Shown one piece after another: positions 25,021-34,430 of a DNA stretch of 52,563 bases. Under the pieces are notes generated by a model, which was given only the letters and a program-made list of their open reading frames with translations, was not told where the DNA came from and made no database searches. The stretch is taken from assembly GCF_913020055.1 (NCBI RefSeq), contig NZ_CAJWCF010000018.1, positions 1 to 52,563 of the forward strand, written 5' to 3'. The stretch is from an uncultured Paraglaciecola sp. (GTDB lineage Bacteria > Pseudomonadota > Gammaproteobacteria > Enterobacterales > Alteromonadaceae). The stretch's first letter is position 1, and every line of letters starts with the position of its first letter. The translations under genes were made by a program, and so were the position numbers.

Positions 25021-27129
25021 GTGAACTTACCTAAACAGCTATTCCATTGGCTAAAACAACGTCAATCAAAATTATGTCATAGACAATTGTTAGTCTTAAC
25101 TGGGCAAGAGCAGTGGACAATAAACACTGCGGATACTTTATTAGGTGATCACGACTTTCAAAATACGTTATGGGTTGGAGACACCCAATCTGAATATCAA
25201 AATATTAATATAAAAAATTACCGCTCTAAATTGGGACACGAGTATGATTTTGTCGTTTTAAACTGCTTCAGTGGATTTCGAGCTAATGCAGCTATGGCGT
25301 TAAGTGGCACAATAAAAGCAAAAGGGTTGATGATATTACTTTGCCCTGATATTGACCTATGGCCTACATATGACGACCCTGAAAAAATAAATCGAATCTC
25401 CTTTGGGTATAACCAACAGAAAATTAATAGTCAATTTTTTCGTTACTTGAGCTCGGCCTTTACTGAAGATCACTTTGTGGCGGTATGTACAAAAGACCAA
25501 TTTTCTGGATCGGTAGCTATTGCCGAAAAGATGTCGGTCACTCACAACTTTGATCAACAAAATCAAGCAGTTGAAGGAATTATTAGAGTCGCTTTAGGTC
25601 ATAGAAATAGACCGTTGGTGTTGACTGCGGACAGGGGCCGAGGAAAGTCTTCAGCCTTAGGCATAGCGGCGGCTGAGTTGATGAAGCAATACTCAAAAAC
25701 TATTTGGGTAACTGCATTACATTTAGATAACACCGAACAGATATTTGGTCACGCACTAAGAATGTTACCAATGGCAAGTGCCACAAAAAGCAATATCACT
25801 TTTCAAGGTAGCAGCCTAAATTTTAAGCCCATAGATCAATTACTAAACAGTAAAGAAAGTACAAATTTACTGTTAGTAGATGAAGCCTCTTCATTGCCTA
25901 TCCATATCTTAATTAAGCTTGCCAATAAGTATCCAAGAATTGTGTTCAGCTCGACAATTCATGGCTATGAAGGCAGTGGTCGTGGTTTTGAGATGCGTTT
26001 TATAAAGCAACTCTCACAACTAAGGCCTGACTTCAAAAGAATGCAAATGGCACAACCGATCCGCTGGTATCAACATGACACATTAGAGCAGTTTTGGTTC
26101 AAGACCATGTTTCAAAATGTGCAACAAGATAGTAAAAATATTGATTCGGATAGCCAGCCTATTAGTTATCGGCATATCTCTAAAACACAACTATTCAACA
26201 ATAAAAAATTATTAGCAGATGTATTTAGATTATTAATTAACGCTCACTACCAAACCAGTCAAGATGACTTGCAGCGTTTATTAGATGCACCTGAAATCGA
26301 ATGTTTTATTATGACCAGAGGTAACACTTTGCTTGGTGTCGTTCAAACGGTCGAAGAAGGGGGAAATTACTTTGACGAGCTCGCGGAAAATATTGCTGAT
26401 TGTAGTAGACGCGTAAAGGGACATTTAGTGGCACAAAACATTGCGTCATCCTATAACACTGAGCCTTTCCTATTATCTAAACAGTGGCGTATTAGCAGAA
26501 TTGCTATTGAACCTGAGCACCAACGAAAAGGACTGGGAAAACAATTAATTGACTACGTAGAGCAACAGGCTAAACAACAAGATATTAATTTCCTAAGTGC
26601 GTCTTTTGGCTGCAATGCAGACATACTTAGATTTTGGTACAGAAGTGAATTTATACTCGCTAAACTGAGCTCAAAACCAGAAGTTTCAAGTGGTGAACAC
26701 AGCGGCATTTGTATTAAACCCTTAACAAACGAGGCATTACATTTATCTGACTCAATTCATTGTGAGTTTTATCAGGAGCTGTTGTTTCAAATGGACAAAA
26801 ATTTTAGAACAATATCTGAACAGTTATTGATTCAAACTTTACAACTTGAACCAAACGCTAATTCAGAGGCGAGTGATAGTGTGCAGATTATTAAACAATT
26901 TGCTTTAGGGAAACGGGCTTATTCCACCTGTAAGCGATTATTAAAAGAGTACTTGATAGGTAACGCAACTTGCTTGTTAAAACTGGCAACACAAGAGAAA
27001 CACATTCTGGTAGGTGCACTATTGCAAAACTTAATAGATAAAGAGCTTTGTGAAAAATTTGATTTGAGTGGCAAAAAACAAATAGAACAAATATTAAGAG
27101 TTAGCTTTAAAAAAATTCTAACTGGTTAA
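25021..27129 (+). CDS. tmcA: tRNA(Met) cytidine acetyltransferase
   Basis: TmcA uses acetyl-CoA and ATP to acetylate the wobble cytidine of tRNA-Met (ac4C34). The 702 residues match the family. The P-loop of the RecD-like helicase domain is LTADRGRGKSSALG at about residues 200-213, with LLVDEASSLP as the Walker B element. A GNAT domain follows, with WRISRIAIEPEHQRKGLGKQL at about residues 490-510 and FLSASFGCNADILRFWYRSEF. The start is GTG at 25021 on a clear N terminus (MNLPKQLFHWLKQRQSKLCHRQLL). It is convergent with the spermidine-synthase-like gene, only 3 bp separating the stops. Confidence 0.95.
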   Translation: MNLPKQLFHWLKQRQSKLCHRQLLVLTGQEQWTINTADTLLGDHDFQNTLWVGDTQSEYQNINIKNYRSKLGHEYDFVVLNCFSGFRANAAMALSGTIKAKGLMILLCPDIDLWPTYDDPEKINRISFGYNQQKINSQFFRYLSSAFTEDHFVAVCTKDQFSGSVAIAEKMSVTHNFDQQNQAVEGIIRVALGHRNRPLVLTADRGRGKSSALGIAAAELMKQYSKTIWVTALHLDNTEQIFGHALRMLPMASATKSNITFQGSSLNFKPIDQLLNSKESTNLLLVDEASSLPIHILIKLANKYPRIVFSSTIHGYEGSGRGFEMRFIKQLSQLRPDFKRMQMAQPIRWYQHDTLEQFWFKTMFQNVQQDSKNIDSDSQPISYRHISKTQLFNNKKLLADVFRLLINAHYQTSQDDLQRLLDAPEIECFIMTRGNTLLGVVQTVEEGGNYFDELAENIADCSRRVKGHLVAQNIASSYNTEPFLLSKQWRISRIAIEPEHQRKGLGKQLIDYVEQQAKQQDINFLSASFGCNADILRFWYRSEFILAKLSSKPEVSSGEHSGICIKPLTNEALHLSDSIHCEFYQELLFQMDKNFRTISEQLLIQTLQLEPNANSEASDSVQIIKQFALGKRAYSTCKRLLKEYLIGNATCLLKLATQEKHILVGALLQNLIDKELCEKFDLSGKKQIEQILRVSFKKILTG

Positions 27130-27132
27130 TAA

Positions 27133-29211
27133 TTAATTTAAGACCTTTAGAATAGATAACAAGCTTGAATAATCATCTGTCCAAATGACCTCTTTATATT
27201 GCTCCATAGGTATCACAGTTTGACTATAAATAAGCTTTGCTGAATCGGTCAATCGACTATTATTTGTCAGCACCACCCATTGTGCATCATGGTCATTTCC
27301 GTTTCCTGGAGTTTCAAACAACATAACCTGCATATTGAAGTTTTTACCGTGGTGCATGATGACTGGCAGTAGTGACAAATGCCTATTGGAAATGTGTAAG
27401 GCAATAACACCTTGGGATTTAATATGTTGCAGATACAATAAAAATGCTTCATTCGTTAATAAATGAGTCGGAATTAGATCTCCAGAAAAAGCATCGATAA
27501 CAAGCAAATCAAACTCGTTACTTTTCCCTGAATCTAACTCATGTTGTAACGTTACCCTAGCATCGCCTAACTTAACATCTACATCAGCCTTTGAACTGCC
27601 CAAATAGTTAAAATATCTGTTAGCAAAATCTGATACCAATGGATTAAGTTCATAAAAAGTATAGTGATCACCCTTTTGACCATAAGCAGCTAAGGCCCCT
27701 ACTCCTAAGCCAATAATACCAACATCTACTTGACCATCCCTAGACAGTTCTTTAATGACCAATTGTATACCTGTACCAGGACGATAATAGCTCCTAGGCA
27801 CTGCAGAATTAGACAAGGGCAACGTTTGACTACCATGAGAGGTTGTACCATCAATTAACCTTCTCTCGTTAACCGAGCCCTCAGTAATATCTTTAACTGA
27901 CAATATGCCGTAAAAATTTCGCGCTTTTGCAATGTCGTATTGTTGGTATTGGTTATTCAGCTTGATAAAAACAAATAACCAAACCAGACCAAAAACAGCA
28001 CTTCCTATAGCTAATTTGGAAAATGAGCTATTTACGCTCCCAACCATGTCGGATTTAGTCTCCGCAAATTCTTCATTTTTGTTCCACCACAGTGAAGCAG
28101 TTGCCAGTACTAATACACTGAAAATCGCTAATGGAAATTCTAAAAAATCATCAAATATATTTTTAGCAACGAAAGCCACTAGAAAACTACCAAATACTCC
28201 ACCGGCGGATAGAACCAAATAAAACAAGGTTGTATTGCCCTGTTGAGGTTTAAGAGAATTCAATTCACCATGACAAATCATACAACCACACAATAAAATC
28301 AAAAGATAAATCAATAACTGCGTAATAAAGTCAAATTGCCCACCGATGAAATAAATTAATAAGGCGACAAAGGACAGCAACATAAAAAGAGGCAACCAAA
28401 AATGCCTAATATAAAGCGCAAAATGACTAAAAGCCACGACATAAGTTAGTAGGTATATGGCTAATGGAGCTAGCCAGAGAAAGGGTACAGGAGGAACATT
28501 TTGGGTTAATGCATTGGTGGTCGAAACTAGCAAAACCACACCTAAAGCAGACAGTGTAAACCATAAGAAAAACCGATAAACAGAAACCTTCGGGTTAATT
28601 CCTTGCTTACGAAGTTCAAGTATTTCCTGTTTATTTTGCTTTACCACGACAAAACAAATCCAGCCAATCATAAACACAAACAACAAATAAATACTGGACC
28701 ATAACTTAAGTTGCCAGTCCAGAGGCATAAAAGGTTCTATGGCTAGTGGGTAACTAATGAGCGCTAAAAATGACCCAACATTCGAAACCGCATACAACCT
28801 ATAGGGTTGATCCCCATTAGCGTGGTTTGTGAACCAATGCTGCAACAAAGGCGTGTTGGCTGACAATATCAAATAAGGAACACCTAAGCCCAAAAACAAC
28901 ACTTTTAATACGGCCCAAGTAGGTGCCCCATTAATCGAGATACTTTGTAAATCAGAAATATTATCAGGCAACAAAAATAAGCAAAGTAAGAGGCAAGTCA
29001 AATGAACAACGACCTGAAACTTCACCTTGACTATTTTACTCAGCAAAAATGCATATAAATAACCAACCAATAAAAAGAACTGAAAAAACAGCATACAAGT
29101 GGTCCATACACTGGCGCCACCGCCAAACCAAGGCAATATAATTTTAGAAATAATAGGTTGAATTTGAAATACCAAAAAGGCACTAATAAATACAGAGATA
29201 AAATATTGCAT
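27133..29211 (-). CDS. Membrane-fused spermidine-synthase-like protein
   Basis: The protein is 692 residues long. The N-terminal two thirds (about 1-420) contain roughly twelve hydrophobic segments, including the early FQIQPIISKIILPWFGGGASVWT. The C-terminal domain (about 475-690) is a Rossmann-type methyltransferase/aminopropyltransferase fold with VGIIGLGVGALAAYG, YELNPLVSDFA, GDARVTLQ and LLVIDAFSGDLIPTHLL, the marks of the spermidine synthase superfamily. Such fusions are known in bacteria, but their reaction is generally unproven. Here decarboxylated-AdoMet-type chemistry would be tethered to the membrane. The gene is alone and runs towards tmcA. Confidence 0.85.
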   Translation of the reverse strand: MQYFISVFISAFLVFQIQPIISKIILPWFGGGASVWTTCMLFFQFFLLVGYLYAFLLSKIVKVKFQVVVHLTCLLLCLFLLPDNISDLQSISINGAPTWAVLKVLFLGLGVPYLILSANTPLLQHWFTNHANGDQPYRLYAVSNVGSFLALISYPLAIEPFMPLDWQLKLWSSIYLLFVFMIGWICFVVVKQNKQEILELRKQGINPKVSVYRFFLWFTLSALGVVLLVSTTNALTQNVPPVPFLWLAPLAIYLLTYVVAFSHFALYIRHFWLPLFMLLSFVALLIYFIGGQFDFITQLLIYLLILLCGCMICHGELNSLKPQQGNTTLFYLVLSAGGVFGSFLVAFVAKNIFDDFLEFPLAIFSVLVLATASLWWNKNEEFAETKSDMVGSVNSSFSKLAIGSAVFGLVWLFVFIKLNNQYQQYDIAKARNFYGILSVKDITEGSVNERRLIDGTTSHGSQTLPLSNSAVPRSYYRPGTGIQLVIKELSRDGQVDVGIIGLGVGALAAYGQKGDHYTFYELNPLVSDFANRYFNYLGSSKADVDVKLGDARVTLQHELDSGKSNEFDLLVIDAFSGDLIPTHLLTNEAFLLYLQHIKSQGVIALHISNRHLSLLPVIMHHGKNFNMQVMLFETPGNGNDHDAQWVVLTNNSRLTDSAKLIYSQTVIPMEQYKEVIWTDDYSSLLSILKVLN

Positions 29212-29294
29212 TAATTATTCAGACATTGCTTTAAGGTTAATAATTTTGAGGAATATAAATACGTTAGATTTAATAAGGTAAATCCAAATTAAAA

Positions 29295-29326
29295 CGTAAA
29301 AAAAGCTCCCTATGGGAGCTTTTTTC
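29295..29326 (-). terminator. Terminator after the TonB-operon TPR gene
   Basis: AAAAAAGCTCCC and GGGAGCTTTTTT form a perfect 12-bp stem with loop TAT, next to the stop codon of the TPR gene. A and T runs serve both strands. It ends the six-gene operon that begins at 34276. Confidence 0.9.
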
Positions 29327-29327
29327 A

Positions 29328-30590
29328 TTAAAGCCTAATACCGCGGTTTTTAGCTTTTTCTTTAATATAAGGTTCCCAACTTCTAGCATTCCGAGCTGTG
29401 GACCTATCCTTTTTTGCTTCCAATACATGTTTATAAGCCGACCTAAAGTCACCTTTATCAAAGTGAGCTTGCATCATAGCTAAATGGATAGAACCTTTCT
29501 TATCAGAGCCTCCATCCAATGCCTTTTGAAGAGCAACAACAGCTTCGCTATATTTCTCCATTGCATAATAAACAGTACCTTGTTTCTGGAATAAATCTGG
29601 GTCAGACGCCAACAAAGCAGATTGACCATAATAATCAGCAGCTTCTTTAAACTCTTTAGCTTGTGAATATGATGATGCCACGCTTGTCAGCATTCTTTCT
29701 TCTTTTTTAATTAAGCCAGATTTAAGATGCTTTTCCAAAATTTGAGCTGCTTTCACAGGTATATTATTCATCGAATATAACTGACTAAGCGCTTTAATCT
29801 CAGCTGCTTTAGTAACAAAACCTTGATTATAAGCAATCTCAAATGTAGACAATGCCTTCTTATTATCTTCAACTAACAAATAAAAGAATCCAAGCTGAGT
29901 CCATTGAGAGCCGTCCTCAGGAAATACTCTAACGCTTTCTTCCTGCACATCAATCGTTTCTTTATACATTTTACGGTTGTAATAAGAAGTCATTTTCAAG
30001 GCGTAAGCAGTTTTATTAGGCTTTTTAGCTAAGGCTATCGCCTTATTAATCGGCTCAATAATTTCAGCATACTTCTGAGTTTGATAATACGCATTAGCCA
30101 TTCTAAAGTAGACATCAAAGTCTTCTTTACAAGTTACTTTAAGCCACTGTTTATAAGACTTAATTGCAATATCGTATTGCTCTTCCTGCAAACTTAAGTC
30201 AGCTATCAACTTAATAGTACCAACTTGCTCAACATCATTTAACTTACTAGGCGCTACAGCTTTTTGTAGGTACTCAATGGATTGTTTTGCTTTACCCGTT
30301 TGAGTAGCTAGAAGGTTACCAATAAACCTGTCGGTAAACGCTCTATCAAATGTATTAGAAGTGTCAATCTCATAAAGAATATTCAACGCTTCATCAATCA
30401 AGTCATTATTATAAGCTTCTAACGCTTTACCAACTTTCTTCCCTACTTTTTGACCAGGAATGTTAGTTGGTCCACGCTTATAATCGGGACAGGCAATCGG
30501 AGCAGATACCTGAGCAAAAACAGTCGTAGGTATAATTGCGGCAACAGACATCACTGAAACCACACATAAATGTTTTAGATGTTTATTCAT
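29328..30590 (-). CDS. Periplasmic TPR protein of the TonB-ExbBD operon
   Basis: The 420-residue protein has a signal peptide ending IPTTVFAQ. Its remaining body is made of TPR helices, with clear repeats such as GKALEAYNNDLIDEALNILYE, KSYKQWLKVTCKEDFDVYFRMANAYY and KALSTFEIAYNQGF. It closes the tonB2-type operon; its ATG overlaps the tonB stop (TAATG). Similar TPR proteins at the end of TtpC-TonB operons in Vibrio and Shewanella have been linked to TonB function. It may act as an adaptor between TonB and periplasmic or outer-membrane partners, but this is inference. Confidence 0.85.
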   Translation of the reverse strand: MNKHLKHLCVVSVMSVAAIIPTTVFAQVSAPIACPDYKRGPTNIPGQKVGKKVGKALEAYNNDLIDEALNILYEIDTSNTFDRAFTDRFIGNLLATQTGKAKQSIEYLQKAVAPSKLNDVEQVGTIKLIADLSLQEEQYDIAIKSYKQWLKVTCKEDFDVYFRMANAYYQTQKYAEIIEPINKAIALAKKPNKTAYALKMTSYYNRKMYKETIDVQEESVRVFPEDGSQWTQLGFFYLLVEDNKKALSTFEIAYNQGFVTKAAEIKALSQLYSMNNIPVKAAQILEKHLKSGLIKKEERMLTSVASSYSQAKEFKEAADYYGQSALLASDPDLFQKQGTVYYAMEKYSEAVVALQKALDGGSDKKGSIHLAMMQAHFDKGDFRSAYKHVLEAKKDRSTARNARSWEPYIKEKAKNRGIRL

Positions 30591-31201
30591 TATGATTGAT
30601 CCAACTTAAAGTCTAGTTGCACTGTTAACCCATATTGCTTCATCGGTTTACCATCTTCAATTTTAGGCTTGTATTTCCACTTACCTAAAGCTCGTCTCGC
30701 TTCACGATCAAATACTCGCTTTGGATCGGCCTCGATAACTTTGACGTCTTCAACGCCACCCACTTCATTGATAGTAAAAGACAGTTTAACCCATCCTTCT
30801 TTACCGTCACGGGCGGCCTGAACAGGATACTTAGGTTCGATTCGCACTATAGGTGTTGCATCACCATCACGCATCGCACCAACACTACCAATATTCACCG
30901 ACGCCCCACCTACATCAACACTAGGCATACTGAAACTTAAGCCATCTGCATCAACTTCAGCCACATCCGGCTCAACCGGCTCAATTTTAGGAGGCTGTTT
31001 AGGCGGTGGTGGTGGTGGTGGTGGCACCCTTTGTCTCAGCTGTGTCGCATCGTCAGGCGTAGCCATAACAATATCAATTACAACTGTTTCACCGGCTTTT
31101 GGAGGTGGTCTTCCAGAATTAGAAATCAACTCTGCCATGACAATAAAAAGTATGAAGGCGATTACACCACCTAACAATATAGAAACTATTAACCGACCCA
31201 T
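30590..31201 (-). CDS. tonB: TonB2-type energy transducer
   Basis: This 203-residue protein spans the periplasm and transfers energy from ExbB-ExbD to outer-membrane receptors. The start is ATG 31201 with AGGTAG upstream; the earlier in-frame start has no support. A single membrane segment (about 3-25) is followed by a short proline-rich part (eight consecutive Pro). The C-terminal TonB domain has IVRIEPKYPVQAARDGKEGW, FTINEVGGVEDVKVIE and ARRALGKWKYKP. The short proline region is typical of the TonB2 type. It lies 1 bp after exbD and overlaps the TPR gene. Confidence 0.94.
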   Translation of the reverse strand: MGRLIVSILLGGVIAFILFIVMAELISNSGRPPPKAGETVVIDIVMATPDDATQLRQRVPPPPPPPPKQPPKIEPVEPDVAEVDADGLSFSMPSVDVGGASVNIGSVGAMRDGDATPIVRIEPKYPVQAARDGKEGWVKLSFTINEVGGVEDVKVIEADPKRVFDREARRALGKWKYKPKIEDGKPMKQYGLTVQLDFKLDQS

Positions 31202-31202
31202 A

Positions 31203-31601
31203 TTAACTACCTGCCGTTGCAATTGAGATGCGATCAATACCAGCCGCTTTTATTTGATCCATAACCTCAACAACCAGACCATGTTCGGCCTTTTTGTCAG
31301 CTTGAATGATGATTACGTCAGAAGGCTGTTCAGCCATTAAACGCTCTAAATTAGAACGAACAAGATCCGTTTCAACCGGACGTTTATCAATCCAAACTTT
31401 TCCATCTTCTGTTATTGCAATGAAAATATTTGCATTTTTGGGCATAACAGCCAGTGAACCATTAGGTTTATTGACTTCAATCCCCGCTTCTTTCACAAAA
31501 ACAGTGGTAACAATGAAGAAGATCAACATGATGAACACTATGTCTAGCATAGGTGTCATATCAATTGTTGCATCTTCTTCTACTCGAACTTTACGACCCA
31601 T
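31203..31601 (-). CDS. exbD: ExbD-type proton-channel subunit
   Basis: The 132-residue protein has the ExbD/TolR layout. A short cytoplasmic N terminus is followed by one membrane segment, TPMLDIVFIMLIFFIVTTVF, holding the conserved proton-path aspartate. A periplasmic domain follows, with VWIDKRPVETDLVRSNLERL and ADKKAEHGLVVEVMDQIKAAG. With ExbB it uses the proton gradient to energise TonB. It is the fourth gene of the operon, 12 bp after exbB. Confidence 0.95.
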   Translation of the reverse strand: MGRKVRVEEDATIDMTPMLDIVFIMLIFFIVTTVFVKEAGIEVNKPNGSLAVMPKNANIFIAITEDGKVWIDKRPVETDLVRSNLERLMAEQPSDVIIIQADKKAEHGLVVEVMDQIKAAGIDRISIATAGS

Positions 31602-31613
31602 AAGATCCTCTCT

Positions 31614-32138
31614 TTAATGATGGGGTAAGGCATCTACTAGCTTTTCTCTAGCCATCTTCACTTTAGCTTCTAAACGAGAACTAAAGAAAACACCAGATAA
31701 AGCAGCTACCATTCCTGCCATAGTAGGAATAGTCGCCATAGAAATGCCCGCAGCCATTAGACGAGGGTTACTTGTACCCTGAGTTGCCATGGTTTCGAAC
31801 ACACCGATCATGCCGGTAACTGTTCCCAACAGACCAATTAGAGGGCACATAGCAACAAGCGTTTTAATTAATAACATTCTTGTACCAAGGCCATCTGAAG
31901 CTTGTGAAATCCATGTATCACGGATTCTATGCGCATACCATGAGGTAGTGTCTTCACGTGAATCCCAATCAGAGATAATCTTATCTCTGAGTTTTGGGAA
32001 AACTGAAGCTAAATACCAAAAGCGCTCTATCATAAATGCCCACATAAGAAAGAGCGCAGCTGCGACAACATAAAGCACGTCACCGCCAGCAGCAATAAAA
32101 TCCCTGACAGACTCCCATTGTTCTATCAGAAATAACAT
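31614..32138 (-). CDS. exbB: ExbB-type proton-channel subunit
   Basis: This short ExbB (174 residues) has three membrane segments. The C-terminal channel motif is KTLVAMCPLIGLLGTVTGMIGVFE, with TIPTMAGMVAALSGVFFSSRL near the end. It begins directly at the stop codon of ttpC (no gap), so it is strictly in the same transcript. It resembles the small ExbB2 of TonB2 systems and forms the channel with ExbD. A separate, longer ExbB-like protein is encoded just upstream. Confidence 0.94.
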   Translation of the reverse strand: MLFLIEQWESVRDFIAAGGDVLYVVAAALFLMWAFMIERFWYLASVFPKLRDKIISDWDSREDTTSWYAHRIRDTWISQASDGLGTRMLLIKTLVAMCPLIGLLGTVTGMIGVFETMATQGTSNPRLMAAGISMATIPTMAGMVAALSGVFFSSRLEAKVKMAREKLVDALPHH

Positions 32139-33491
32139 TTAGGCTTTCTCCGTCTCAGCATGCGTAGCTATGATGCCAGCAGTCTGCTCATCGAGAATAT
32201 GTACAATTGACTTACTACGTCCGGCAACAATACTGTGCGTCAGCAATAATGGTAAAGCAGCAATAATACCCAATGCAGTAGTTACCAATGCCATTGAAAT
32301 ACTACCCGCCATCAATTTAGGGTCACCTGTACCGAACAAGGTAATTTGTTGGAAAGTTTCAATCATACCAATAACGGTTCCTAACAAACCTAATAGAGGA
32401 GCAATTGCAGCAAAAATCTTAATGATATTGATACCACTTTCAATTCTAGGTAACTCTTTCAGAATCGCTTCATCAAGCTTCAACTCTAAGCTTTCAGCAT
32501 CAGCGGTTTTATTTTCACCGTAAACTTTCAATATACGTCCAAGAGGATTACTGCTTGATGGATTAGAGATATTTTTAAGTTGCGACTTCATTTTTCCACC
32601 AACTAAGGTAAGAGTAACAACTTTGTAGATACCTATTAGAAGTCCGATAAACAACATAACAGTAATGGTGTATCCCACTGGACCACCTGCATGATAACGT
32701 TCTTCCATTGTTGCTTTTTCTTTCAACAAACTAAGAATACCGCCGCTTGAAGGATCCGCATAAAAAGGAACAAGACCTGAGGTGGCATTTCTAAGCTCAA
32801 AAGCAGAACTCACTAAGTATCCATCAGGTTGACGACCTAAAGGTTGAACCATTTCATTTTCGTAATCGTAAGCTAAATAGCCTTGCTCACCAATTAGGTT
32901 GAATGTTCCAACTCGAATCACTTCTTGTTGTGTAGAACCACCATCCAAGCTGACGACTTCAGTAGTAAAACGCGAAACTCGTCCTTGTTCGGTCATTTCT
33001 GTTTGTAGTGCATACCAAAGATCTTCCAACTCTTTAATATTAGGAAGGCCTTTAGATTCTTCAGACATACGTTTCAAAAATGCACCACGCCCTGGGAATT
33101 CAGCACTAACAATAGAAGTAGAGATTTGGCCATAAGCTTCTTGTGACGCTTGACGAACTACACCAAACATTTCACCTAAATTGCCGGTAGCTGCGATTAA
33201 TTCAACTTCTTTTTCGGCTAATCTAACTTCATTGTCGGCAAATGCTTTTTGCAATCTGTCACCGCGAGACTTCTCAGCTTTGAGGTCGGCTTTCGCCTTT
33301 CTAACTAAAGCTTGTTTGTCGGCACGAGCTGATTGGAACTCCGCTTCACGTTGTTTATTTATGCGTGCTTCGGATACACGATTATTTTTAACTTCTTGAA
33401 GAAGATCTTCTAACGAAGTCGCCGCTTGTGCTGAAGACGCCATTAGTGTGATCGACGCAGCAGCTAATATGGATTTAAATACAGTTTTCAT
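32139..33491 (-). CDS. ttpC: TtpC: ExbB-like channel protein with a long periplasmic N-terminal extension
   Basis: The 450-residue protein starts at ATG 33491, preceded by GGAG. Residues 1-22 (FKSILAAASITLMASSAQA) look like a signal peptide, followed by a coiled coil (about 30-110) and a folded region of about 140 residues. The C-terminal 190 residues are ExbB/MotA/TolQ-type, with FAAIAPLLGLLGTVIGMIETF. TtpC is the fourth component of Vibrio TonB2 systems and is required there for uptake of some siderophores. The pairing with a second, short exbB directly downstream is the standard order. Confidence 0.92.
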   Translation of the reverse strand: MKTVFKSILAAASITLMASSAQAATSLEDLLQEVKNNRVSEARINKQREAEFQSARADKQALVRKAKADLKAEKSRGDRLQKAFADNEVRLAEKEVELIAATGNLGEMFGVVRQASQEAYGQISTSIVSAEFPGRGAFLKRMSEESKGLPNIKELEDLWYALQTEMTEQGRVSRFTTEVVSLDGGSTQQEVIRVGTFNLIGEQGYLAYDYENEMVQPLGRQPDGYLVSSAFELRNATSGLVPFYADPSSGGILSLLKEKATMEERYHAGGPVGYTITVMLFIGLLIGIYKVVTLTLVGGKMKSQLKNISNPSSSNPLGRILKVYGENKTADAESLELKLDEAILKELPRIESGINIIKIFAAIAPLLGLLGTVIGMIETFQQITLFGTGDPKLMAGSISMALVTTALGIIAALPLLLTHSIVAGRSKSIVHILDEQTAGIIATHAETEKA

Positions 33492-33496
33492 CAATA

Positions 33497-34276
33497 TTAC
33501 TCCGCAGCTTTGATTGGTAGTTTAAGAAGATCAGGTGGTGTCAATTTGTTCGCCATTTTCACAGCTGTAACAACTGCGCTTATGTACTCAGCGCCCAATT
33601 CTTCCCAAGCTCTATTATCATTATCCCAAACCCAAGCATTTTTCCCATCTAGGGACAAAGCTAAGTGTGCTGTTCTACCAAGATTGAAGAAATCTACCGT
33701 AATTTCAGTACCTTGATAATCCAACTTACCTTGATAAGCGCGAATTGAACTTGCAGCACCCATTTGGTTTTCGATTTGATACGCTTCAACAACCTGACGG
33801 AAACGTTCTGATACTGTGACATTTGAATTCGCCATAATGTCACGTAAACGCTCTACGCGCTCTTTACGTTCTTCAAGATTGATTGGCACATCAAGAGCAA
33901 TAAATTGCTCTAAACTATCAATCATTCTAAACATTAGCGGAACTATGCCACGCTCAATGCCACCAATACCATCAATCTGAGTTTGCAATGAATCAATGCT
34001 GCGTTGCTGATCAGCAACAAGTGTTGCAACATAGTCGTTGTACACTTTCAGATTTTCTGTTTCGTCAACGATCCCACGATACTCAACAAACAACTCCTGT
34101 GACTGTTCATACAGGTTGTTTATTTTCTCTTGGGATTTCGCTGCAGCCGCATGAATCTTAGCTTCTTCTTTATGAAGCTCATTTAACGGATCTGCAGAGA
34201 CAACGGCGCTGCTACCCAGTGCTAAAGCACCAACGACGGCAGAAGCAATAAGGTTTCTCTTGCTCATTTTGGACAT
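33497..34276 (-). CDS. DUF3450-family periplasmic coiled-coil protein
   Basis: The first gene of the tonB operon encodes a 259-residue protein from ATG 34276, preceded by GGGA. It has a signal peptide ending SSAVVSADP, a long coiled coil (about 25-110) and a C-terminal globular region (TEITVDFFNLGRTAHLALSL, then NRAWEELGAEY). The family (DUF3450) is repeatedly found upstream of ttpC in Alteromonadales and Vibrionales, and its role is not established. Its coiled coil may pair with the coiled coil of TtpC, which is inference. The spacing to ttpC is 5 bp. Confidence 0.9.
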   Translation of the reverse strand: MSKMSKRNLIASAVVGALALGSSAVVSADPLNELHKEEAKIHAAAAKSQEKINNLYEQSQELFVEYRGIVDETENLKVYNDYVATLVADQQRSIDSLQTQIDGIGGIERGIVPLMFRMIDSLEQFIALDVPINLEERKERVERLRDIMANSNVTVSERFRQVVEAYQIENQMGAASSIRAYQGKLDYQGTEITVDFFNLGRTAHLALSLDGKNAWVWDNDNRAWEELGAEYISAVVTAVKMANKLTPPDLLKLPIKAAE

Positions 34277-34364
34277 AATTCCCAACCAATTTTCTTGTTT
34301 TGAATCCTCGTCGAGCCATGTATTTCGTCGACAAGGGGCTTTAAAGTTCTGTTTGTTAAAGGGG

Positions 34365-34392
34365 CTTAGACTCTATAGATCTAGAGACTAAG
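34365..34392. promoter_or_regulatory. Interrupted palindrome upstream of the TonB operon
   Basis: CTTAG-A-CTCTA and TAGAG-A-CTAAG face each other around TAGATC, a 28-bp palindrome with two symmetrical A mismatches. It lies about 90 bp before the DUF3450 start codon and just downstream of the likely -10 region, which suits an operator or a leader hairpin. It is not a recognisable Fur box. Confidence 0.45.
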
Positions 34393-34400
34393 ACCTAGGA

Positions 34401-34430
34401 ATATTCACACGTATGTAACTAAATTGTCAA
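34401..34430 (-). promoter_or_regulatory. Possible sigma-70 promoter of the DUF3450-tonB operon
   Basis: The minus strand has a perfect -35 TTGACA (34430-34425). After 18 bp it reads GAATAT (34406-34401), a poor -10. The -35 match is strong, but the -10 makes the call tentative. It stands 125-155 bp before the DUF3450 start. Confidence 0.35.

Noticed and set aside
31005..31025. GGT-type trinucleotide run as a microsatellite of interest
   Set aside because: It encodes the proline run of TonB, a normal feature of this protein.
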